Assembly (NCBI RefSeq): GCF_026151205.1 | Contig: NC_087072.1 | Coordinates: forward strand, 11,136,169 to 11,200,168 | Length of the DNA: 64,000 nt | Reading direction: 5' to 3' | Source: Bolinopsis microptera | Taxonomy: Eukaryota; Ctenophora; Tentaculata; Lobata; Bolinopsidae | Shown here: positions 34,901-46,900 of the stretch, in pieces | How the letters are laid out: each line of letters starts with the position of its first letter | Numbering within the stretch: the stretch's first letter is position 1 | The notes under the pieces: generated by a model | Told to the model about the DNA's origin: nothing | Databases searched by the model: none | What the model saw: only the letters and a program-made list of their open reading frames with translations | Program-made: the position numbers and the translations under genes

Positions 34901-37900
34901 TTGACTTGTAATTTTTTAAATTTCATATTTTATTTCGTGTAATCGTGTAATATCTTCGGTCCCAAATCATTTAGGTCAACGGAATTTCGTACCTTTTAAA
35001 TATGTCTCGTAAGGTATAGTAAAGTCTAGAATGAGTTATAATCATGTGCCTGGCAACAATCCTGCTCACATTGGGACTTCTGCTAAGTTTCTCGATGTAA
35101 TCCGACTTATATTACCCTAAATAACACTATTTACTCGAATACACTTTTTCACCAGTGGGACATTTCTCGGTATCACGCCCTTTCTGACTACACCCACATC
35201 GCGACCCCCACTATAAATTATCTCAGCTTCTGATTGAGATACAAAACTCACCCATGAACCAAAATGTGCCTAAAATGCATGTTTATCTTAGTGCTATGAA
35301 CATACTTAAGGCCTAAGAGGCTTAGTTATTGAGAAATTGCCAAAAATCCGATCAGCAGTCTCGCAAGTTGCGAGTCACAATTATCTTACTTAGTAGTGAT
35401 TGACACACTCATTACAAGTAATAATCATCACATTAGTGGGGTAAAGCATGTTTCTAGAGATTTAAGTGGATTTTTATTGATCTTTCTTGACAAAACAACT
35501 TTTCCCTGGCGATGTTCACCATTGCGTTGTAGTGAGCACAATTGCGAGAGCGTAAAAATAGGGTTTGACCTAATTATTCAATAACCTGAAGTCAGTAAAC
35601 TTTAAAACCATGCTCTATCCTACTCAATCTGATCATTCTGACCATTTTAATGCAATGATGATGGCTTATCTCCATTTAGAAGCTGAGAATTAAATGCATC
35701 AATTGCTACTCGCGAGAGTGTAAAAATCAAAAATCGGATCTGACCTGATAACTAAACAACCTGGCCCGGAGTCAGCTGACCCTAGGGCCCAGAGGATAAA
35801 GGCGTAGAGACTGTGTGTAATGTGTATCTACAAAAGTGGTTGTTTTTACAAGAGACAGGGCTTGCAACGCAAGAGAAGAAAAACGGGAAAAACAATCACA
35901 AAATGCATATTATATGACTTAGCAAATAAAAATTCAAACAATCCTACACTACAATAAATGTTTATTACATAATTATAATATGTTGTATAACCTAAAGTCT
36001 GAAGACTTTAAAACCATGCTCTACCCCACTCAATGTAATGATTCTGACTATTTCAATGCCCAAGATGAGCGTTTAACTCCAATCATCAGAAGCTGAGATA
36101 TCTTGAAATAAGTGTGATACTTGATACACACGAGACTGCTAATATAATTTCTCAAAAACTAAGTCCCAATGTGAGCGGGATTGTTGCCATGCACACGATT
36201 ATTAGGAATGGTCGAGATATTTGCAAGGTGCAATGATATTCACGCTGGAAAGGATAGCGTTACATGCCGTAACTATTGCTAGGATCACACGTTTTTCATG
36301 ACAGAAAATCAAAAACACCGGAAAGTATAATTACTTTTAAAATCAGGAAAAATATATACTGAAAGTTCGGTCATACATCCGAATCCCGACGGCACTGTTG
36401 TGGCACTCTCGTTGCACTATGGCGGCACTCTCGTGGCACTATGGCGGTACTATCATCAGATAGCAAGTTGATAATGCATTACCAGATTGGACAATAAATT
36501 CTTTGACAAAGAGAACCCTTCTTGATAGGCTACGTACACGATATGTCAAGAGAAATAACCTTAACTTCGTATCGCTGGTAACGTTAGACTCGGACCCCGG
36601 TATTCTAGATGCAGATGTATAATATCAAGAATGCAGAATGATCACGAAGTAAACCTTGATACGTAATTTTAATTTTCTGCAGAAGAAGCAATAGGCCTTA
36701 GAGAACATTTCGAGTCTACAACTACGCTATGAGGGTAATTCTATAGATTTATACAATACTAGTGTACCCGTGCCTACGGCCGGGACTTCACTATCGCAGT
36801 TGAAATGCAAAAGTATAAACCCGCCGATTATATTCGAAAACACGCATTACATTTCACTCCCAGTAAAACACAATAACACTACGCTGTAACCTAAGAGTAC
36901 CTAAAGGCTGCAAATTTGACAAATTGTTCAGCTTTTAATTGTTGGTGTTTTGTCTCAAAATTTGCTGCACATAAAAAAGTTTTAGGCAGGTGCACCTTCC
37001 GATCAGACGATTAAATGTGCGATCAAAGTACAACGTATCAATGTAAAGTTTGGAATTAACTACCGTCGTGAATTGTTGCGTTATGTAGGAGCACCCCAGT
37101 GAGCACGTGCATTATCTACCATTCAAAATATTTCGTTTTTTTCGGATTTTGAGTTGATTTTGAGTTCCTTATTTTGTGGATAAGTTGTTGTATGTGGAGA
37201 TGTGGTTTCATAAGTTTGTTAAATCAGCTGCATAGTTTACCTAATAGTTTATACCGCCTGTATCCATGAAATTAATTTTTATAAAACTTAAGTAGTGGTA
37301 TTACGCGCACCGAAGAACACAAACTGAAATTCTATACTTATCAGTACTCACCAAATGGTATGATCTATAAAATGATGAGTTGGGTGATTGTGCTCGTTGT
37401 CGGTCAGCGGTTATAGTTAAAATGCAGTAAAGTACCGTACAGTGTACGTTTTAACTGCTAATAATTTTATCAAAATCTATCAAATAATTTGATTGATGAT
37501 AGAAGGCATCAGGAAGTACTCGGCACTATAACAATAACTACTTACTACTCGGCACTATAACGATAACTACATACTACTCAGGAGGTGACCGGGATTCCCG
37601 GTTCCGGGAATCCCGGTACCGGGATTGGCAATTTTGAGCTATCCCGGTCCCAGTCCCGGTCCCGGTCAAATGCTGATTTATTTATTTATGATCCCAGTCC
37701 CGGTTAATTCGGGATTCTTGGTCCCGGTCCCGGTCCCGGTCAATCACTCAAATTTGCCGGGATTTTGACCAGGATCTTTTACATAATTTCATTCACTCTG
37801 ATTTTAAGTTTTTCCTTTCATTCATTGTGAATTTCATCTTTAAACATCCTCTGAGCCAAATACAACAATGTTTAAAATTGCTAAACAAGTTTGAGTAATA

Positions 37901-40900
37901 AATTATGATCATGAATTAACCAGTAATCGACCGGAATTCCCGGTACCGGGAATCCCGGTACCGGGATTGGCAATTTTGAGCTATCCCGGTTCCGGTCCCG
38001 GTCAAGTCACATTTTTCATCCCGGTCCCGGTCCCGGTCCCGGTAAATTGATAATCTCAGTGGATCTCAGTCCCGGTCCCGGTCCCGGTCAAGTCACATTT
38101 TGTATCCCGGTCCCGGTCAGGCCTGAAATCATGTCCCGGTCACCTCCTGATATAGTACAGACAGATCCGTCTGAAAAAATCGATCTGCCGACACACAAAG
38201 CTTACAAAGGATTTTTGACGTTTTTGAGTCCTAATAGATGTCCTTTATGGCTGACCAACTTTTCCAAACTTTTCCACGTGTCTTAAGGCCACTTTTTGCC
38301 ACTTTACCACTTTTTACCACCTTTCTTGTTTGTCGAATATCTTTAGTTGTGAACATCGTAAAAGGTTGCGGATTAATCGAGGGTGTTCATATTATCAGGA
38401 AGAAAAACTTTTGTTCAAACAATTTTTACGTCAGATAATCAGTTAATTGGATAATTATCAATTAGCTAATTAGCAAAATTCTAAAAAATTTTTATTGGCT
38501 CAAAATGTTCGCAATAGCTTGAAACACGGAGAAAAAAGTTTTTAGAAAAACTTTGAAAATTTTTCACTTACATTTTTTTTCGAGACTTGAAAAAATTTCG
38601 AAAATTCAAAATATTTTTTTCCTCCAAAAGTGATCAAATTGCATGAAACGCGGAGAAAAATGCTTTTCAAAAAAAACTTAGTGAATTTTTCGTTTCAAGA
38701 ATACCTCAATCACCAATATTTGTAGTTGGAGTTCAGTAAATCTCGGCAGATTTTAGTAATCAGGAATTACGGATTATTAAGTGGAAAGGTCTGAAACTGA
38801 AAAACGTTAACCATACGATATAAGAGTTTCATAACTAATTACTAAAGTCTAAATTACAATACAGCCTTATCGATATTCACAGAAACTGCACCAATGGCAC
38901 AGTCAAGATCGAACCGATAGCCTGCTGTACTATCATTTTATTGATTTCAATGATGAATCAGTGGGGTTAAGATAATCACATTTGTAATAAATAAAACCTC
39001 TCTGTACCGTCAATTGTGCTAATCTATACCGGCCTACCTGTATTACCAGACCTCTTCTTTTCCTCAACAATCAAACCGAGTTGTTCATATCGCATTTGGT
39101 GGGTGATGTAAGTACATAATATCGAGCTGTATTCAATCACAATACGAGACAATACGTGTATAATATATTATGGCCCTTAATGAGGAATATGAAACGCTCT
39201 ATACCGCGAGAAACCCGGCTCTTTGACAGCTCAAAGAAGGCAAGAAAAGACCAGAAAGCTTAAAATTTCAACTCGCTCTTTTCAATGCTCTTCGATCCGT
39301 CCCACATTAATCCCGAGCTGATCATCATGGCCTCAAATATCCTGCGGCAAGAACCTGTATTTTTACTTCACAACGTCCGGATTGCAAATCAACATCCTCA
39401 ATAACATTAACAATCCTTCCTGATCACTGATCAGGATCTGTCCCGTCGTCTCTATTAGCAATTTCCAAAATATCCTGACTCTCGTGGAACAGTTCACTGA
39501 ATTAATTATTACCGGTTCTTTACTTCCCCTTGCCCGACGCTCGTATCTAAATCTTACCCTTGCCCGTATGTTACCCTTGTTGATTTTACTTGACATATGG
39601 GGGTGATTTGAGGTATCCCGCATAGCAAATGAAGCGGTATGCAGTACAATACAAAACAAATTTCTTTCCGTCGTTAATTTTTACACATGTTTAACAATTT
39701 TATTACAGAACTGAAGAAGACGTTGTTACGTGGAATGATTATTTCAATTCAATAAAGTTTCTAGCCTAAAGTTTGCTGCTTCAATTTGTTCGCAAGTTAA
39801 GAGTCTAAAGAGAAATTCTCCAAGAGAAATCAAGTTCAAATGCGACTCATAAATATAGCCCCCTTGAACTATTAATACAAAACAAGTCACAGTAGATGTT
39901 GGAAGGTGTATTAACACTTGCTTCCTGGACCTGGCTGTTCCTTATAGTTTCCCTGGTCTTTTCTTGCCTTCTTTGAGCTGTAAATGAGCCATGAGGCCAA
40001 GTAGACATTTTCGTGATAAACTGTAAAACCTCTCTATACCGGGTTTCTCGCGGTATAGAGCGTTTCATATTCCTCATTAAGGGCCATAATATATTATACA
40101 CGTATTGTCTCGTATTGTGATTGAATACAGCTCGATATTATGTACTTACATCACCCACCAAATGCGATATGAACAACTCGGTTTGATTGTTGAGGAAAAG
40201 AAGAGGTCTGGTAATACAGGTAGGCCGGTATAGATTAGCACAATTGACGGTACAGAGAGGTTTTATTTATTACAAATGTGATTATCTTAACCCCACTGAT
40301 TCATCATTGAAATCAATAAAATGATAGTACAGCAGGCTATCGGTTCGATCTTGACTGTGCCATTGGTGCAGTTTCTGTGAATATCGATAAGGCTGTATTG
40401 TAATTTAGACTTTAGTAATTAGTTATGAAACTCTTATATCGTATGGTTAACGTTTTTCAGTTTCAGACCTTTCCACTTAATAATCCGTAATTCCTGATTA
40501 CTAAAATCTGCCGAGATTTACTGAACTCCAACTACAAATATTGGTGATTGAGGTATTCTTGAAACGAAAAATTCACTAAGTTTTTTTTGAAAAGCATTTT
40601 TCTCCGCGTTTCATGCAATTTGATCACTTTTGGAGGAAAAAAATATTTTGAATTTTCGAAATTTTTTCAAGTCTCGAAAAAAAATGTAAGTGAAAAATTT
40701 TCAAAGTTTTTCTAAAAACTTTTTTTCTCCGTGTTTCAAGCTATTGCGAACATTTTGAGCCAATAAAAATTTTTTAGAATTTTGCTAATTAGCTAATTGA
40801 TAATTATCCAATTAACTGATTATCTGACGTAAAAATTGTTTGAACAAAAGTTTTTCTTCCTGATAATATGAACACCCTCGATTAATCCGCAACCTTTTAC

Positions 40901-43900
40901 GATGTTCACAACTAAAGATATTCGACAAACAAGAAAGGTGGTAAAAAGTGGTAAAGTGGCAAAAAGTGGCCTTAAGACACGTGGAAAAGTTTGGAAAAGT
41001 TGGTCAGCCATAAAGGACATCTATTAGGACTCAAAAACGTCAAAAATCCTTTGTAAGCTTTGTGTGTCGGCAGATCGATTTTTTCAGACGGATCTGTCTG
41101 TACTAAGTGGTTATTGTGCGATGCATCAGCACTAGCAGGAAGAAACTAGATCACTAAACAAAAGAACAAACAGTTGATTGATTAGATCAGTATAACTTGG
41201 AGGCCCATCCTATAATAACAACCCAATTCTATCAGATACGCGAGGTGAACCGGGCATGAAGAGCAGGTGTGGTATTGGTGAGGACTCAGCGGTCTGAGGA
41301 TTACATCAGCTTTATAGAAGACATTTGTGACGCACTTTCCTCATGTTAAGCAACACGGACACAGTATTACAGCACAGTCCATATCTGCGTGAACTTTTGT
41401 CAGCTCTATTAGGAGTAAACAAACTGATCATGTAATTTAGCAAGACATGGTGTTGAGGTGGAAGATAATACACTGTTTTTCAAATTATAGAGTCGTATTA
41501 AAAATAAGACTCTAAATTTACTTACAATATATTTGATTTATAATTAGATAGCATCTAAGTAAGTTGCAGACAATTTCCTTAGTGATTATGGATTACGATT
41601 ATTTTAAGATTCAGTGTAAACCCTGAGAGATATACTTTTGAAACCTTTTTGGCTGGGCCGAATGCTTTTATGGCCTTTACGTTAGTAAAAAGAAATAAAA
41701 AATTATTTTTATAATTTTACCATATACAAAAAAAACCCTCTTAAAACATGTTGTATTTGTAATATTTGGTTGACTTATAATTATACACACTGGCAGAAAC
41801 CCGTCTAACCCTAAAGTGGTGTAAAGACTCAAGAGACTGAAATAATTATTACCTATTTAATTCGCTTTTTTGGCGCCACTTGGGGGTCCAAATTTTGGGC
41901 AATAAAATTCCTATTCCTTGGCCAATTTTTATTTTTTCATGCTGATTTGAAGGCCATTAGACTTTAAAGCATTTGAACCAGTCAAAAAGGTTTAAGTGGT
42001 ACATCTTTTAATTAAGGTATTCACAATTTTTGTTTGTTTCACTAATTGAAAAACTTTATCGATAACTATTGTGGTCATATTTGGAATTCGACCTTTGCAT
42101 AATATTTTTGGGCTTTAGTATTGACGATATATTTTCAAGCATATGTTATCTTTTAGCTCAGTATTCATGATATTTTCTGGGATGACTAGTTCTAGTTATC
42201 GATTGTTTAGTAATCGACAAATTATTAGCGGCGACATATACGAGAAAGAATTCCCGGAACTGTTCGCACATCATGAAACAATAATTTAGTATCAAATTGT
42301 ACCTAAATTGTTTCATGTTTGGGCGGGGGGGGGGGGGGGGGGGGGGTGGTGGGGGAATAGGTACCAAGTGCCGTACGTGACGTCGACTAAGTGCAACTTT
42401 GGATGATGAAAGCAAGCTTCTAAATTCGGGATAGCCTGTGGCAGACAACGCCCGATTCTAATGCTTCTATAGACCTACAGAAGTGTAAGTAAGTAGGTAA
42501 ATATTTCATGCTAGTCATGTGGCACCCATTACGGTAACCATCCATAAAAATCAACTAAAACAACAAAACAACAAAAAGCAACTTTGGAATTTACAAAAAA
42601 GACCCACCTACTCCCTTCGCGGTACTAACTGTTTTTTCGGATAATATTAAGGACACCCACCCCTTTTGCGGTACTAACTATTGAGAAATCACGGTACTAA
42701 CTGTGTCTTGGTATATAAAATAAGATACCCACCCATACTTTGCTTTAAACAGCTCATTAAACATTGCCAGGAAATGGGCAAATGATACCCATCATTTAGT
42801 AGGGGTTTTGTTTTCAATGTAGTCGAATTAGATAAAAAGTTACAAAAATAGGAAAATTTTTTTTAAAACCCAAAAAAAGGGAAAAAAACCTCGAAACCCT
42901 CTTCTTTTGATTGGTCGGCGTCGACTGTAAGCCTTCCTTGCGGTGGCTTTCACAACGCGTCCCCATTCTCCAACTCCTGCTGCTAGAGAGAGAGACTCCC
43001 AAATTATATACCATAATTATATTATACATAGATATCGACAACAGACTCCGAGAGTCTTGAAGTTCTGTTACCACCGCCCCTGGTGCAACCCCTTACGGGT
43101 TAACGATGAGGAGACAGGGACTTCCAGGGACGGTCATGGCCTGCTACATGCAACTCGTAGGAGTGTGCAATGTTCCTGTAACGTCACTGTAGACCACTCT
43201 TCTGTCGTTGTTTTGAGTGTCCGATCCAAAAACCAAATCCTAGGGTACACGAGACGTGGAAGCCTGTGAGCGTGTTAGAGTCTGTTAAGTGTTAGAGTCC
43301 TAGGGTTACACGAGACGTGGTAGCCTGTGAGCGTGTCAAATCCTAAGGTTACACGAGACTTGGTAGCCTGTGAGCGTGTTAAATCCTGGGGTTACACGAG
43401 ACGTGGTAGTCTGTGAGCGTGTAGACCGCTCCTCTATCGTTGTTTTGAGTGTCCGATCCAAAACCAAATCCTAGGGTACACGAGACGTGGAAGCCTGTGA
43501 GCGTGTTAGAGTCTGTTAAGTGTTAGAGTCCTAGGGTTACACGAGACGTGGTAGCCTGTGAGCGTGTTAAATCCTAAGGTTACACGAGACTTGGTAGCCT
43601 GTGAGCGTGTTAAATCCTGGGGTTACACGAGACGTGGTAGTCTGTGAGCGTGTAGACCGCTCCTCTATCGTTGTTTTGAGTGTCCGATCCAAAACCAAAT
43701 CCTGGGGTTACACGAGACATGGTAGCCTGTGAACGTGTCAAATCCTGGGGTTGCACGAGACGTGGTAGCCTGTGAGCGTGTAGACCGCTCCTCTATCGTT
43801 GTTTTGAGTGTCCGATCCAAAACCAAATCCTAGGGTACACGAGACGTGGAAGCCTGTGAGCGTGTTAGAGTCTATTAAGTGTTAGAGTCCTAGGGTTACA

Positions 43901-46900
43901 CGAGACGTGGTAGCCTGTGAGCGTGTTAAATCCTAAGGTTACACGAGACTTGGTAGCCTGTGAGCGTGTTAAATCCTGGGGTTACACGAGACGTGGTAGT
44001 CTGTGAGCGTATAGACCGCTCCTCTATCGTTGTTTTGAGTGTCCGATCCAAAACCAAATCCTGGGGTTACACGAGACATGGTAGCCTGTGAACGTGTCAA
44101 ATCCTGGGGTTACACGAGACATGGTAGCCTGTGAGCGTGTAGACTGCTCCTCTATCGTTGTTTTCAGTGTCCGATCCAAAACCAAATCCTGGGGTTACAC
44201 GTCATATCATGTGGGGGCCTGTGAGCGTGTTAGTTTCCTGCGGAAGGTGTTATTTGCCTGTGGGAAAAGCGGTTATGCTGCGGTTCTAAGGTTAGTAGAG
44301 GCTATTAGAGCCTTTCCTTGTTGTAGAGATGGCTAGTCCCTTCCTTTGCATAGGTTAGAAACACCCATGCACCTCCCGTTCGAGCCACCCACCCCACACC
44401 GCGTGGAGGTTCGGTGAGGTTTTTCGTGGGGCAACCTCGAAACCCATTCCCGAAATTGAAATTAGAGGTAAAATGGGTTTTTTTGGGGTTGGACACCCCC
44501 CTTAGTACCATGTACTAACTTTTTTTCTGGGAAATGAGCAGCAGACCCACCACTTAGTACAAAAGTATTAACTGCGTTTCGGAAGAAAATATGACCCACC
44601 CCCCAACGTCACGTACGATTCTGACCTTATGATCCCTCCCCCCCCCCCCCAGTTTGGGACCATAATTTGGGACTTGTACATGTTGGGCACAAACTAAGAT
44701 TATTATTCCACGATGAAAACTAACCTTTTTGCGTTTTCCTCTGCCAACCGTTATGAGGGGTTCAGGAGAGACATCAAACTCCTGTTTCACTCCGGGCTTC
44801 TTCGTGTTCCGACCTCCTCTCTTCTTCGGTTCAACCTTCACTGCAACATTTTCCTGGTCTTCCTCCACAACCATTTCCTCCTTCACTTTAGCTCCCCCTT
44901 TTGCTCTCCCAATCTTAGTTTCCAACTCTTTCTTCGCTTCTTTCAGGAACTCCTTGACGTCGGAGTTCACTTTTCTTCTTCTACCACGTTTTGATATTGG
45001 AGCTGGTGAACCTTCGATAGAGTCAGAGGGGTTGGTTCTCCTTCGGGTAGAGGGTGCAGGAGAACATTCCATCTTTAAAGAGACTGCTGGTGAACTTCTA
45101 GACGCTCGGTTAGTTTGTCGCTTCACGGGAGTAGAGAGGGTAGGCTGAGGATCCGGAGATTGACTTCTCGCTTCCTCGTCATCAGTTATATCTGGAGCAG
45201 TGTTCTGCTTCTTCCGCCCCCGTTTCGCTGCAACTGTTTTCTTCTTGGTGGTAGGGATTTCAGATTCAGCTTTGAGGGAAAGTTCTCCATCATCTGATTC
45301 AGTTTCAATGATTTTGTTCTTATTTCCCCTTCGTGTTGACCTTGCTATGGATTGATTCGATTTCATCGAATCCTGCGTATCATCGCTATCATCATTTCCT
45401 CTTCTTGCGCTTCTCCTCGAGACACCACTTGAATCACCTTCCGAATCACTCAGTGGACGTTTCTGCTTCCTTGCCGCAACCTTCTGTTTTAAGCTTGCAG
45501 GTGGTAACTTTGTGGTCCTCTTCGCGTTGTCAAGGTCTGTTAAAGGAAGTGATAGCTTGTCTTTTTTGGGGTTATTCGGTAGTGATTGGACGGGCTTTCT
45601 CTTTCTGGAACTTCCTGTAGAGAAAACAATAATCATGGTGTTAAAGTTTAAGACTAAAACACGATTTTAATATAGATTAGTGAAGAAGGATTAAATAGTA
45701 GCAATAACCAGATTGAGATCGCTTTTTAAATCGGCAGCAGCCACCAACTGAAAGCAGGCTAAATCTTTTAAGATTGAGAAAATGCACTATGAAAAATAAT
45801 AGCATATAATATATTATATACATTTACGTACCAGTGACCTTCCCTTGTTCGCACGGAGTAATATTGGAATCTTGTTGCGGTTCCTGTTTGAGAACTGGTA
45901 TCTGGACAGGGACTATCTTGGGTTTTCTACAAGAGGTGATCAAGTCAAGCTCTATGACCTCGTCACTGTCATCACTTGCATCATCCATCAAACCTGGAAG
46001 TATTACGTGATCAGCATCACGATTTATAACCATTATTTTAAAAAGATAAAACATGAGAGATAACAAATACACAGTATCTACAAATTCTTAACGAAAAAGT
46101 GAAAACAAACCGAATTCAGGCAAATCATCTTCGTCATCCAGAACTTTCGTTGATTTCTTATTCTTACCTAAAAGAGTCAATCAATAGTCAATATCTGTTT
46201 ACTCCGACTATACTGCCGGATAATCTATTATTCATTCACAAGAACTATGCCAGGTCTCGGTCACAAACATAGTTCTGCAGAGGCAACATAATATAGCAGG
46301 TGCGGTATAATTTTGCCAAAAGTGCGATTCTGCACCTACCTAAAATTGCTTTGTGTGCAGCAAGAGTGCGGCAAAATTGGTGATTATTGGGACTTAAATG
46401 CAGCATTTTTTGGAAAAAAAGTACGGATAACGCCAAATCACAAATAGTACGAAACAGTTCTGCAAGTGATAAAAAGTGCGATTCCGCACCCACCACCCAC
46501 CGCACTTAAAGCGTTGCCTCTGTAGCTCTGAAGTACTGAAGAGAACAGGCGGACTTCTCCGTACAACTGAGCCAGAGCTAGTTATTTTAATGTATCAATC
46601 CCTTGAACCCATATCCTTAGCTACAGCCCTGTTTCACCTGATCAGTCAGCTTTATGCGGAGTGTATCTAGTACTGAATGTTCATTATCCAACGTTCATGA
46701 AAAACTTGCTCAAAAGAGCAATTTCAGGAGCATCTCAGGTTATGATACTGATATAATATGATGATATAAATCATCATAAACTGTGATAGCCAGGCGACAA
46801 TAATGGCAATGAGCAATATCAAAGTCAAATGACAAATCAAAAAGCACCAGCACAGCAGTAAGTGAGCTGAACCAACTAGCAATGGACAATCAAGTCCTAC

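Larger units (their letters stand above)
31868..35014. mobile_element. Composite inverted-repeat element, 3.1 kb, with TA flanks
   Basis: The outer 31-bp inverted repeats (31,868-31,898 and 34,984-35,014) differ by one base and begin CCTTACGAGACATAT. TA flanks both sides. Inside is a second nested pair: a 32-G run plus TGTCATGTCCGTCTATGTCC at 31,962-32,013, mirrored at about 34,414-34,450 (...GACGTGACACCCCC). The core is satellite DNA. No transposase is seen. The dispersed 320-bp repeat copy 2 lies inside its right part. Confidence 0.7.

Noticed and set aside
39363-39659. 98-residue frame in the palindrome centre as a transposase
   Set aside because: No DDE/DDD or DNA-binding motif visible.
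38238-41020. Identical 66-residue frames on opposite strands
   Set aside because: They are the two arms of the palindrome; no motif or start context supports a gene.
43195-44230. CRISPR-like array
   Set aside because: Repeats are contiguous variant units without unique spacers, and the genome is eukaryotic.
44729-45148. 139-residue + strand frame
   Set aside because: Antisense shadow of the basic MDC1-like exon.
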